Origin: JAWQFO01 sp033436665
GTDB lineage: Bacteria > Pseudomonadota > Alphaproteobacteria > Rhodobacterales > Rhodobacteraceae
Direction of reading: 5' to 3'
DNA length: 64,000 bases
Assembly: GCF_033436665.1 (NCBI RefSeq)
Contig: NZ_JAWQFO010000007.1
Coordinates: 186,001 to 250,000, forward strand
Each line of letters opens with the position of its first letter. Positions within the stretch are counted from its first letter, which is position 1. The notes beneath the pieces were generated by a model, which did not search any database, was not told where the DNA came from, and saw only the letters and a program-made list of their open reading frames with translations. Position numbers and translations under genes: made by a program. Positions 32,652-40,348 of the stretch are shown here, piece after piece.

Positions 32652-34064
32652 GTGCTCTTGCGCGCGGCAGCCCGGGCCATGCGCCACGTCCCGAGGGCCG
32701 TGGCGCTTTGTCTTTGCCTGAGCGCGGCGACCGCCGGCGCTGACACGGAACCGGACGAGGTCACGCTTTCGGTCGACGAGGCCCGTGGCATCGCGATCGA
32801 GGCGGCCGCAGCCGGCGACGCGCCGGAGCTGGTGGTGCGGCTCGGCGAGGCGCTGCTGGCCGCCAACCCCGACGACGCGGTCGTCCACTATCTCGTCGCC
32901 GAGGCACAGGGGCAGTTGGGCCGGCCCGGCAGGGGGCGACGCTCGGCGGCGCGCGCCTACCGGCTTTCCGGGGACGATCTGAGCCGGTTCCAGTCGGCCG
33001 AGCTCGCCGCGCGGCTCGCATTTGCCGATTCACGACCGACCACGACCCAGATCTGGCTGCGGCGCGCGGCGCAATACGCGCCGAGCGTCGAGATCGAGCA
33101 GCGTATCGCCGAGGACTATGCCCGGGTGCGGCGGATCAACCCGTTCAGCTTCTACCTGCGGACCGCCGTGCGGCCGTCGGACAATGTCAATGACGGGGCG
33201 GATTCCGCGTTGCAGGTGATCGACGGCATTCCGTTCACCGGCGTGCTGAGCGGCGCCGCGCTCGCCCTGCCCGGAACCGTTTTCGCGACCGACTTCAATC
33301 TCGGCTACAGGCTGCGGGCCGATGATCGCAGCCAGACCTCCGCGGGTCTCCGCGTCTACATCCAGCGCGTCGCCCTCAACGACGAGGCGCGCGACAAAGC
33401 GCCCGAGGTCTCAAACAGCGATTTCGGCTACACTTACCTCGCCGCTACGCTCGACCATGCGTTTGCGGTGGGCGAGGCAAAGGGCGTCGCCCGCGTCGGC
33501 GGGGCGGTCGGGCGGCTGTGGTACGGTGGCGATCCGAGCTACGACTTCATCGAGCTCAATGCCGGTCGAAGCTGGAGACTGGGCGATGCGACTGCGCTGT
33601 CTCTCGACGGATCTGTCGAGCGACAGTTCAACGATTTCGCCTCGCTGTTCAACGCTACCGAATACGAACTCGTGGGCGCGGTCGATCACGAACTTGCCAA
33701 CGGCGACGCCATCGGCATGTCGTTGAACCTGCAGCGCATCACCTCGGACTTCGAGAACGCCCGTTACGACTCCGCCGCGCTCCGGGCGGTCTACGGCTTC
33801 GACCGCAAGCTTGGCCCGGCCCGGGTCACGGCTGGTCTGACGCTCGGCTATTCGGATTACCCGGACTACATCGCGGTCTTCGAAGTACCGGGCGGTCGCC
33901 AGGACAAGTCGGTCTACGGGGACGTGAACTTCTTCTTTCCCGACATCGACTACGCGGGCTTCGCGCCCAACCTGCGGATCAGCACGGGGCGCAAGTATTC
34001 CAACGTGAGCCGTTTCGACACGCGCGAGACCTCGGTGTCGGTCGGCATCGAATCGAAGTTCTGA
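32652..34064 (+). CDS. surface lipoprotein assembly modifier (Slam) / type XI secretion outer-membrane protein
   Basis: A 470-residue outer-membrane protein of the DUF560/Slam family. A signal peptide is followed by a TPR-like helical N-terminal domain (about residues 30-150) and a C-terminal beta-barrel (about 165-470) ending in TRETSVSVGIESKF with terminal Phe, as expected for BamA-inserted barrels. GTG 32652 abuts the lipoprotein stop; ATG 32679 is an alternative that still keeps the signal peptide. The pair is a minimal type XI secretion cassette. Confidence 0.8.
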   Translation: MLLRAAARAMRHVPRAVALCLCLSAATAGADTEPDEVTLSVDEARGIAIEAAAAGDAPELVVRLGEALLAANPDDAVVHYLVAEAQGQLGRPGRGRRSAARAYRLSGDDLSRFQSAELAARLAFADSRPTTTQIWLRRAAQYAPSVEIEQRIAEDYARVRRINPFSFYLRTAVRPSDNVNDGADSALQVIDGIPFTGVLSGAALALPGTVFATDFNLGYRLRADDRSQTSAGLRVYIQRVALNDEARDKAPEVSNSDFGYTYLAATLDHAFAVGEAKGVARVGGAVGRLWYGGDPSYDFIELNAGRSWRLGDATALSLDGSVERQFNDFASLFNATEYELVGAVDHELANGDAIGMSLNLQRITSDFENARYDSAALRAVYGFDRKLGPARVTAGLTLGYSDYPDYIAVFEVPGGRQDKSVYGDVNFFFPDIDYAGFAPNLRISTGRKYSNVSRFDTRETSVSVGIESKF

Positions 34065-34129
34065 TCGCGCTGGCAACCGTGGCGGGGCATGCTAGGTTCC
34101 GGCGCGATGGAACGTGAAAGGAACGCGCA

Positions 34130-34558
34130 ATGAGCCTGAAGTATCTGCACACGATGGTCCGGGTGAAGGATCTGGAGAAGTCGATGGCCTTCTACGAGTT
34201 GCTCGGCCTGAAAGAGACGCGCCGGATGGAGAACGACAAGGGCCGCTTCACGCTGGTGTTCATGGCACCTCCCGGGCAGGAGGAGTGTCCCGTCGAACTG
34301 ACCTACAACTGGGACGGTGACGAGGGGCTGCCCTCGGACAGCCGGCATTTCGGGCACCTCGCCTACCGCGTCGACAACATTTACGAAACCTGCCAAAAGC
34401 TGATGGACAACGGCGTGACGATCAACCGTCCGCCGCGCGACGGGCATATGGCCTTTGTCCGCTCGCCCGACAACGTCTCGATCGAATTGCTGCAGGAAGG
34501 CGACGATCTGCCGTCGGCGGAACCTTGGCAGAGCATGGAAAACACCGGCCACTGGTGA
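34130..34558 (+). CDS. gloA: lactoylglutathione lyase (glyoxalase I)
   Basis: A 142-residue VOC-fold enzyme converting the methylglyoxal-glutathione hemithioacetal to S-lactoylglutathione. MVRVKDLEKSMAFYELLGL, VELTYNWD, GHLAYRVDNIY and SPDNVSIELLQ give the standard His/Glu metal ligands. The start has a GAAAGGA box. Its stop overlaps the next gene by GTGA. Confidence 0.93.
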   Translation: MSLKYLHTMVRVKDLEKSMAFYELLGLKETRRMENDKGRFTLVFMAPPGQEECPVELTYNWDGDEGLPSDSRHFGHLAYRVDNIYETCQKLMDNGVTINRPPRDGHMAFVRSPDNVSIELLQEGDDLPSAEPWQSMENTGHW

Positions 34559-35271
34559 AGCGCGCGGCGGCGACCTTGCTCGCGCTGGCCCTCGGCGCGA
34601 GCGCTGCAGAGGCGCGGCCGTGCCGACTCGCGCTGCTTCTTGCGCTCGACGTGTCGAGCTCGGTCGATGCTGCCGAGGACCGGTTGCAGCGCGGCGGCAT
34701 GGCCGCGGCGCTGGCTGCCCCGGAGGTGCGCGCCGCCTTCTTCTCGTCCGACATGCCGGTGGCGTTGGCCGTTTACGAATGGTCCGGGCGCTACAATCAG
34801 GAAGTGCTGCTTGACTGGGTGCTGATCGACAGCGATGCCAAGCTGCTCGATGCCGCGCTCACGATCGCCGAGAGCCGGCGGAGCCACAACGACTTTCCAA
34901 CGGCGATGGGATATGCGCTGGGGTTCGGCGCGGGCCTGCTGGCCGAGGCGCCGCCCTGCCTGTCGCGTACGCTGGACATCGCCGGGGACGGACAGAACAA
35001 CGAAGGTTTCGCCCCGGCGCTCGCCTACGCTGAGTTTCCCTTCGACGGCGTTACCGTCAACGGGCTGGTGGTCAACGGCGCGGACTTCGAGGTCGAGACC
35101 GGGCTGATCGCGTTCTACCGGCAGGAGGTGATCCGGGGCGCAGGCGCCTTTCTCGAGATCGCCGACGGGTTCGAGGATTACGAACGCGCCATGCGCCGCA
35201 AGCTCGAGCGCGAGTTGACCGCGCCCGTTGTCGGCGCGGCGCCGGGTGCCGGCCCCGGCGGGCGGGGCTGA
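34555..35271 (+). CDS. DUF1194 (vWA-like) secreted protein, copy 1
   Basis: A 238-residue DUF1194 protein with signal peptide (cleavage after AAEA). The vWA-like MIDAS sequence LALDVSSSVD (near residue 27) and DIAGDGQNNEG near residue 145 are clear, so it probably binds a divalent metal and a protein partner in the periplasm. GTG 34555 overlaps the gloA stop. A paralogue follows after 4 bases. Function of the family is unknown. Confidence 0.85.
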   Translation: MKRAAATLLALALGASAAEARPCRLALLLALDVSSSVDAAEDRLQRGGMAAALAAPEVRAAFFSSDMPVALAVYEWSGRYNQEVLLDWVLIDSDAKLLDAALTIAESRRSHNDFPTAMGYALGFGAGLLAEAPPCLSRTLDIAGDGQNNEGFAPALAYAEFPFDGVTVNGLVVNGADFEVETGLIAFYRQEVIRGAGAFLEIADGFEDYERAMRRKLERELTAPVVGAAPGAGPGGRG

Positions 35272-35275
35272 GCGG

Positions 35276-36049
35276 GTGCTGCGCGCGGTCGGCGTCTTTG
35301 TGGCGTTTCTGGGCCTTTGCGCACAGGCGCAGGCCGATTGCCGGCAGGCGCTCGCGCTCGGCCTCGATGTTTCGGGATCGGTCGACCTGCGCGAGTACCG
35401 GATGCAGCTTGACGGGGTGGTGACTGCGCTGAACGACGACGGCGTGGTGCGCGCCCTTCTGAGCCGCCCCGATGCACCGATATCGCTGCTCATCTTCGAA
35501 TGGAGCGGCCCCGAAGACCAGGCGACACTGGTTCCATGGACGCCCGTGACCTCACGTGGCGACATTGCCGCGATCAGCGCCGTGCTTGCCGCGACCAGCC
35601 GGCGCGACGCGACGCCCGGAACAGCGCTTGGCGAGGCGATGAGCGTCGGCGTCGCCTATCTTGCGCAACAGCCGGGTTGCGCGCGGCACACGCTGGATCT
35701 GTCCGGTGACGGGAAGTCCAACCTCGGGCCGCGGCCGCGCGACGTGAAAGCATCGGTCGCGGCCTCCGGCGTGACGGTCAACGGTCTCGTGATTGGTACC
35801 GAAGCGCGCCGGACTGGCGAGGGGCGCATGGGCGAGATCGCCGAGCTGTCGGCCTATTTCCGGGCCGAGGTCATCGTGGGACCGGACGCCTTCGTCGAGA
35901 CCGCGCTTGGATACGAGGCCTACGCCGAGGCGATGACGCGAAAGCTGCGGCGGGAACTTGACGGGGAGTTGGTCAGCCGGCTCGATCTGCCCGGCGACGC
36001 CCGACTGGTCGCGGCGGACGAAGACGCGGTAGCGCCCGAACGTCAGTAG
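35276..36049 (+). CDS. DUF1194 (vWA-like) secreted protein, copy 2
   Basis: A 257-residue paralogue of the preceding gene. Signal peptide (cleavage after AQA), MIDAS-like LGLDVSGSVDLREY (near residue 28), DLSGDGKSNLGPRP near residue 142. The tandem copies are diverged in the middle and C-terminal parts, so they may form a heteromer. GTG 35276 is the start before the signal peptide. It converges with the MarR gene, ends overlapping by 7 bases. Confidence 0.85.
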   Translation: MLRAVGVFVAFLGLCAQAQADCRQALALGLDVSGSVDLREYRMQLDGVVTALNDDGVVRALLSRPDAPISLLIFEWSGPEDQATLVPWTPVTSRGDIAAISAVLAATSRRDATPGTALGEAMSVGVAYLAQQPGCARHTLDLSGDGKSNLGPRPRDVKASVAASGVTVNGLVIGTEARRTGEGRMGEIAELSAYFRAEVIVGPDAFVETALGYEAYAEAMTRKLRRELDGELVSRLDLPGDARLVAADEDAVAPERQ

Positions 36050-36555
36050 ATGTAGCGGATCTGTTCGCTCCAGTACCGTTCCATCCGCTTGAGCGAGCGG
36101 GTGATGTCGTCGATGCCTTCCGGGCCAAGCACCTGCTTTTGTTCGAGCCCGTCGGCATGCCTGGCAAAAAGTGCCGCGACGACATCGCGGATCTTGCGCC
36201 CCTTTTCGGTCAACCTGACCCGGACCGAGCGGCGGTCGATGTCGCAGCGCTGGTGATGCATGTAACCCATGTCGACGAGTTTCTTGAGATTGTAGCTGAC
36301 ATTGCTGCCCTGGTAGTAGCCGCGGGTCTTGAGCTCGCCCGCCGTCACTTCGTTCTCGCCGATGTTGAAAAGCAAAAGCGCCTGCACCGCGTTGATCTCA
36401 AGCACCCCGACACGCTCGAACTCGTCCTTGATGACGTCGAGCAGCAGGCGGTGCAGCCGTTCGACCAGCGACAAGGCCTCGAGATAGCCGAGCATGAAAC
36501 CCCGGCTTTGACCGGCCACCTGAATCCCGGCGGGAATTGGATCTTGCACGCTCAT
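36043..36555 (-). CDS. MarR-family regulator (LdtR-like)
   Basis: A 170-residue winged-helix regulator. The recognition helix region TRGYYQGSNVSYNLKKLVDM (near residue 80) and wing RCDIDRRSVRVRLTEKG closely follow the LdtR/PetP-like MarR subfamily, which in Rhizobiales controls L,D-transpeptidase and stress genes. The target here is unknown. ATG 36555 is chosen; the frame upstream is in the gap before sdhE. Confidence 0.85.
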   Translation of the reverse strand: MSVQDPIPAGIQVAGQSRGFMLGYLEALSLVERLHRLLLDVIKDEFERVGVLEINAVQALLLFNIGENEVTAGELKTRGYYQGSNVSYNLKKLVDMGYMHHQRCDIDRRSVRVRLTEKGRKIRDVVAALFARHADGLEQKQVLGPEGIDDITRSLKRMERYWSEQIRYIY

Positions 36556-36646
36556 CTTGCACTCCGACTCGTTGCGGTCGGGGGCAACCTGCGCCGGAAA
36601 GCACAAGATTTCGTTAAAAGGCGGCAAACGCAGCGCGCGCTGCCCG

Positions 36647-36916
36647 TCAGCCCCGCGCGCGCGGCAGTTGTCGGACGATGTCGTCGATGAGCGCGGCATG
36701 CGGTCCCGGTGCCGGCGTCTGCCCGGAGATCCACTGGTAGAGGTCGTGATCACTCTCGTCGAGCAGCGCCTCGAAACGGTCGAGCCCCTCGGCGTCCATG
36801 CCGCCGAGGTTGCGACCGGCATAGGCGTCGAGGATGAGGTCCATTTCGCGGATGCCCCGGCGCATCGAGCGCATCCGTAGCCGCTTGATCCGGTGTTCGC
36901 GCGTCTCCCCGGTCAA
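36647..36916 (-). CDS. sdhE: succinate dehydrogenase assembly factor SdhE
   Basis: An 89-residue FAD-assembly factor that promotes flavinylation of SdhA. The family motif RRGIREMDLIL near residue 19 and the acidic LDRFEALLDESDHDLYQWI helix are conserved. The start is TTG 36916, 4 bases after the XRE gene stop, so it is probably translated with it. Confidence 0.9.
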   Translation of the reverse strand: MTGETREHRIKRLRMRSMRRGIREMDLILDAYAGRNLGGMDAEGLDRFEALLDESDHDLYQWISGQTPAPGPHAALIDDIVRQLPRARG

Positions 36917-36920
36917 CCGC

Positions 36921-37307
36921 TCAGCCCCGCAGCGCGGCGCGCAGTTTCTTTTCGAGACGGCCGAGCTGCTCGGCGCGGTTCAGCATGTCCGAGCGCAATT
37001 CGCGCAGCTCGTGCAGAAGCGGCATGGCCTCGGGCGTATCGAGCCCGTCCGGCGCCTCGACGCCGTCGCCCTGCCCGGTCAGCAGCCAGCGCATTGACAC
37101 GTTGAGCAGGCCCGAGATCATCGACAGGCGGTTGGCACGCGGTTCGCTGACGTCCTCTTCCCATGCCCGCAACGTCTCGAGCCGCACGCCAAGGCGCCGG
37201 GCGAGGTCGGTCTGGTTCATGCCTGCCGCCTCCCGCGCGCCGGTCAGCCTGTCTCCGAATGTCGCGGTGTCGGGTCCGTACCAGTCCTGCTCGGTGGTCA
37301 TGGTCAT
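36921..37307 (-). CDS. XRE-family regulator with C-terminal coiled coil
   Basis: A 128-residue helix-turn-helix protein. The HTH covers residues 17-75 (REAAGMNQTDLARRLGV, LETLRAWEEDVSEPRANRL), and the C-terminus is a short coiled coil (ELRELRSDMLNRAEQLGRLE) for dimerisation. It precedes sdhE and is divergent from aspartate aminotransferase (93-base gap). Targets unknown. Confidence 0.87.
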   Translation of the reverse strand: MTMTTEQDWYGPDTATFGDRLTGAREAAGMNQTDLARRLGVRLETLRAWEEDVSEPRANRLSMISGLLNVSMRWLLTGQGDGVEAPDGLDTPEAMPLLHELRELRSDMLNRAEQLGRLEKKLRAALRG

Positions 37308-37400
37308 CCTTTCACTTAATTCCGATCCCGCTTGAACGCTGCGGGAGGTGCCTCTAAGAGGAGGGCAAACCTTCGATTTCCCTATCCGACCGAGGCCGCC

Positions 37401-38603
37401 ATGGAACTGCTGTCAGCGACGCTTGCACGTGTCAAACCGTCCCCGACCATCGCCGTCACGACGAAGGCAGCCGAACTCAAGGCGGCCGGTCAAGACGTCA
37501 TCGGGCTGGGCGCGGGCGAGCCGGATTTCGACACGCCGCAGAACATCAAGGATGCCGCGATCGCCGCGATCGACCTCGGGAGGACAAAATACACGCCTGT
37601 CGACGGAATTCCAGAGCTGAAACGGGCGATCTGTGAAAAGTTCAAGCGTGACAATGGGTTGGACTACACACCGGCGCAAGTGACGGTCGGGACCGGCGGC
37701 AAGCAGGTGCTCTACAACGCACTGATGGCCACGCTGAACCCGGGCGACGAGGTTGTGATCCCGGCGCCCTACTGGGTCAGCTATCCCGACATGGTTCTGC
37801 TGGCGCAAGGCACGCCGGTGATCGCCGAGGCGCAGCTTCAGACCGGCTACAAGCTGACCGCCGAGCAACTCGAGGCGGCGATGACGCCGAAGACCAAGTG
37901 GCTGATCTTCAACTCGCCGTCGAACCCGACGGGCGCGGGCTACAACCGGGACGAACTCAAGGCGCTGACCGACGTGCTGATGCAGCACCCGCATGTCTGG
38001 GTTATGACGGATGACATGTACGAGCATCTGGCTTACGACGATTTCCGGTTCTGCACGCCTGCCGAGGTTGAACCACGGCTTCATGACAGGACGCTGACGG
38101 TCAACGGGGTGTCGAAAGCCTACGCGATGACCGGCTGGCGCATCGGTTACGCGGCCGGACCCGAGAAGCTGATCGCGGCGATGCGCAAGATCCAGTCGCA
38201 GTCGACCTCGAACCCGTGCTCGGTTTCGCAATGGGCGGCGGTCGAGGCGTTGACCGGCCCGCAGGATTTCATCGCCGAGAACAACGCGGTCTTCAAACGG
38301 CGGCGCGATCTCGTGGCGTCGATGCTGAACGAGATCGAGGGCGTGACCTGCCCGGTGCCGGAAGGCGCGTTCTACGTCTACCCCTCGATCGCCGGGCTGA
38401 TCGGCAAGACCTCGGCGGGCGGTGCGGAAATCGGTTCGGACGAGGACTTCGCGACGGCGCTGTTGGAGGAAACCGGGGTCGCGGTTGTCTTCGGCGCGGC
38501 CTTCGGCCTGTCTCCGGCCTTCCGGATCAGTTACGCGACCTCGGACGCGGCGCTGACAGAGGCCTGCACGCGGATCCAGCGGTTCTGCGCCGGGTTGAGG
38601 TAG
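37401..38603 (+). CDS. aatA: aspartate aminotransferase (class I, subgroup 1b)
   Basis: A 400-residue PLP transaminase interconverting aspartate and oxaloacetate. NSPSNPTGAGY (near residue 173), the PLP lysine in NGVSKAYAMTGWRIGY (near 237) and the terminal RISYATS Arg are conserved. ATG 37401 follows a GAGG box, so the upstream frame is not used. Standard length. A GC-rich hairpin follows at 38662. Confidence 0.94.
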   Translation: MELLSATLARVKPSPTIAVTTKAAELKAAGQDVIGLGAGEPDFDTPQNIKDAAIAAIDLGRTKYTPVDGIPELKRAICEKFKRDNGLDYTPAQVTVGTGGKQVLYNALMATLNPGDEVVIPAPYWVSYPDMVLLAQGTPVIAEAQLQTGYKLTAEQLEAAMTPKTKWLIFNSPSNPTGAGYNRDELKALTDVLMQHPHVWVMTDDMYEHLAYDDFRFCTPAEVEPRLHDRTLTVNGVSKAYAMTGWRIGYAAGPEKLIAAMRKIQSQSTSNPCSVSQWAAVEALTGPQDFIAENNAVFKRRRDLVASMLNEIEGVTCPVPEGAFYVYPSIAGLIGKTSAGGAEIGSDEDFATALLEETGVAVVFGAAFGLSPAFRISYATSDAALTEACTRIQRFCAGLR

Positions 38604-38623
38604 CGCAGACATGCGCGCCGGGG

Positions 38624-38662
38624 CGCGCTGCCTCCGGCGGGGATATTTCCGAACCAGAGAAG
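38624..38662. repeat. candidate dispersed Rhodobacteraceae intergenic repeat
   Basis: The gap after aatA holds CTGCCTCCGGCGGGGATATT (38628-38647) followed by a purine-rich tail ending AGAGAAG. I recall this type of motif as frequently repeated between genes in Rhodobacteraceae. A reverse-oriented partial resemblance (GCCCGCCGGAATAT) lies near 3278 before the second TerB gene. Confidence 0.35.
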
Positions 38663-38695
38663 ACCCGCGCGGCCATTGACTTGCCGCGCGGGGTC
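38662..38695 (+). terminator. GC-rich hairpin downstream of aatA
   Basis: GACCCGCGCGGC (38662-38673) pairs with GCCGCGCGGGGTC (38683-38695) with one bulged base and a 9-base loop. There is no T-tract, so termination may depend on Rho. Confidence 0.45.
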
Positions 38696-38728
38696 TGACG
38701 ATCTGGAAGAGCAGCCCGAGGAGGACCG

Positions 38729-39127
38729 GTGCGCGATCTGCCCGAATACTATTTCCGAACCCGCGAAAACGGAGCGACGGTGTTTCGTGTCGGCACGCAG
38801 GCCCGCGATCAGCGCATCGAGTTGACGCAGATCGCCGTCGTCAACATCCGGAACGGGGAGATCCGGCCGCATGGCGGCAGCGAATTGTCCGAAGCCGACC
38901 AGGCCGCGATCCGCGGCTGGATGAGCGAACGCCGCGCCACGCTCGACCGGCGCGAGACCGACGACATTCAACGCACAGTGGATCGGCTGAAGCTGGTGGC
39001 GCATTGGGCGCAGTCCAGGGCCACGCCGGATGAGCTCGACGAGGTGGGCGAGGCGTTGCTGCTTGCGATGCACGATCTGCGCTCGGTCCTGCTGCGAAAA
39101 CGCGCCGATCGGCTGCGCAAGGACTGA
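38729..39127 (+). CDS. conserved hypothetical protein, 132 residues
   Basis: A soluble protein with a compact N-terminal beta part (YYFRTRENGATVFRV, RIELTQIAVVNIRNGEI) and a helical C-terminal half ending KRADRLRKD. No catalytic motif is visible and I do not recognise a named family. GTG 38729 follows a GAGGAGG-type box. It lies 42 bases before the DSD1-family gene. Confidence 0.7.
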   Translation: MRDLPEYYFRTRENGATVFRVGTQARDQRIELTQIAVVNIRNGEIRPHGGSELSEADQAAIRGWMSERRATLDRRETDDIQRTVDRLKLVAHWAQSRATPDELDEVGEALLLAMHDLRSVLLRKRADRLRKD

Positions 39128-39169
39128 ACGCGGCAGGCGCCGGGACCAAAACGCGAGGGGAAGACCACC

Positions 39170-40333
39170 GTGCCAGATCACTCCGAACCGGATCCGCTCG
39201 TTCTGGGCTACGATGTGCCCGCGCTTGTCGGCCAATCGGTTTCCGAGGTCATCACGCCCTGTCTCGTGCTCGACCTCGACGCGCTGGAACGCAATATCCG
39301 CAAGCTCGGGGCGTTCATACGCACCGCCGGCGTGCGGCATCGGGCGCATGGCAAAATGCACCGCTCGGCGGATGTGGCGCGTCTTCAGCAGGAGATCGGC
39401 GGGGCCTGCGGGGTCTGCTGCCAGAAGGTGAGCGAGGCAGAAGCCTTCGTGCGGGGTGGCATTCGCGACATCCTCGTGACCAACGAGGTGCGCGACCGCC
39501 GCATGATCGCGCGGCTGGCGGACCTTCCGAAACTGGGCGCGCGGGTGACCTGCTGCGTCGACGACGCCGCCAACGTGGCCGAACTGTCGGAGGCGGCCAC
39601 CGCGGCGGGGACGACGATTGGCTGCCTTGTCGAGATCGACGTGGGACAGGCGCGCTGCGGCGTGGCCGCGGGGCCTGAAGCGGTGGCGCTTGCGCAGCTG
39701 ATCGACGGTGCCGACGGGCTGACATTCGAAGGGGTGCAGGCCTACCAGGGCGCGATGCAACACATCCGCGACCACGCCGAGCGCGCGGCGGCGGCGCGCA
39801 GGATGATCGCCACGACTGCGGACTGCGTCGAGACGCTGACCGAGGCGGGTCTTGCCTGCAACACGGTGGGCGGCGGCGGCACCGGCTCGTTCCGGCTAGA
39901 AGCCTTGTCGGGGCTCTACAACGAGCTGCAATGCGGCTCCTACGCGTTCATGGACGCCGACTACGGGCGCGTGCGCGACGCAAAGGGCGACAGGCTCGAT
40001 GCAACCGAGTTCGAGAACGCGCTGTTCCTGCTGACCTCGGTGATGAGCCATGCGCAACCTGACCGTGCGGTCGTCGATGCCGGCCTCAAGGTGATGTCGC
40101 TCGACAGCGGGCTGCCGGAGATCTTCGGGCGCGACGACGTGGTCTACGAGAGCGCCTCGGACGAGCATGGCACGGTGTCGGACCCCGGCGGCGCGCTTGC
40201 GGTCGGCGACCGGCTCTGGCTGGTGCCGGGGCATTGCGACCCGACCTGCAACCTGCACGACTGGTACGTCGGGATACGCGACGGGCATGTCGAAACGCTC
40301 TGGCCGGTGACCGCGCGCGGCAAGTCCTGGTAG
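39170..40333 (+). CDS. DSD1-family PLP enzyme (3-hydroxy-D-aspartate / D-threonine aldolase type)
   Basis: A 387-residue fold-type III PLP enzyme of the D-serine dehydratase-like/D-threonine aldolase family. The PLP lysine is in RAHGKMHRSADVA (near residue 62), GGGGTGSF near 243 binds the phosphate, and GHCDPTCN near 354 is the C-terminal metal site. It resembles the beta-hydroxyaspartate aldolase BhcC of Paracoccus, but bhcA, bhcB and bhcD are not adjacent, so a D-amino-acid detoxification role is equally possible. Confidence 0.82.
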   Translation: MPDHSEPDPLVLGYDVPALVGQSVSEVITPCLVLDLDALERNIRKLGAFIRTAGVRHRAHGKMHRSADVARLQQEIGGACGVCCQKVSEAEAFVRGGIRDILVTNEVRDRRMIARLADLPKLGARVTCCVDDAANVAELSEAATAAGTTIGCLVEIDVGQARCGVAAGPEAVALAQLIDGADGLTFEGVQAYQGAMQHIRDHAERAAAARRMIATTADCVETLTEAGLACNTVGGGGTGSFRLEALSGLYNELQCGSYAFMDADYGRVRDAKGDRLDATEFENALFLLTSVMSHAQPDRAVVDAGLKVMSLDSGLPEIFGRDDVVYESASDEHGTVSDPGGALAVGDRLWLVPGHCDPTCNLHDWYVGIRDGHVETLWPVTARGKSW

Positions 40334-40348
40334 CGGAGCCGCGCGGCC

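Noticed and set aside
31527..32888. N-terminal extension of thyX to over 700 residues
   Set aside because: The extension is antisense to the lipoprotein gene; thyX has its own ATG with AAAGGAC box at 31526 and the product then has the normal length.
39170..40333. beta-hydroxyaspartate cycle
   Set aside because: Only a BhcC-like gene is present; the neighbouring aatA is a general aspartate aminotransferase and the dehydratase and imine reductase are missing.
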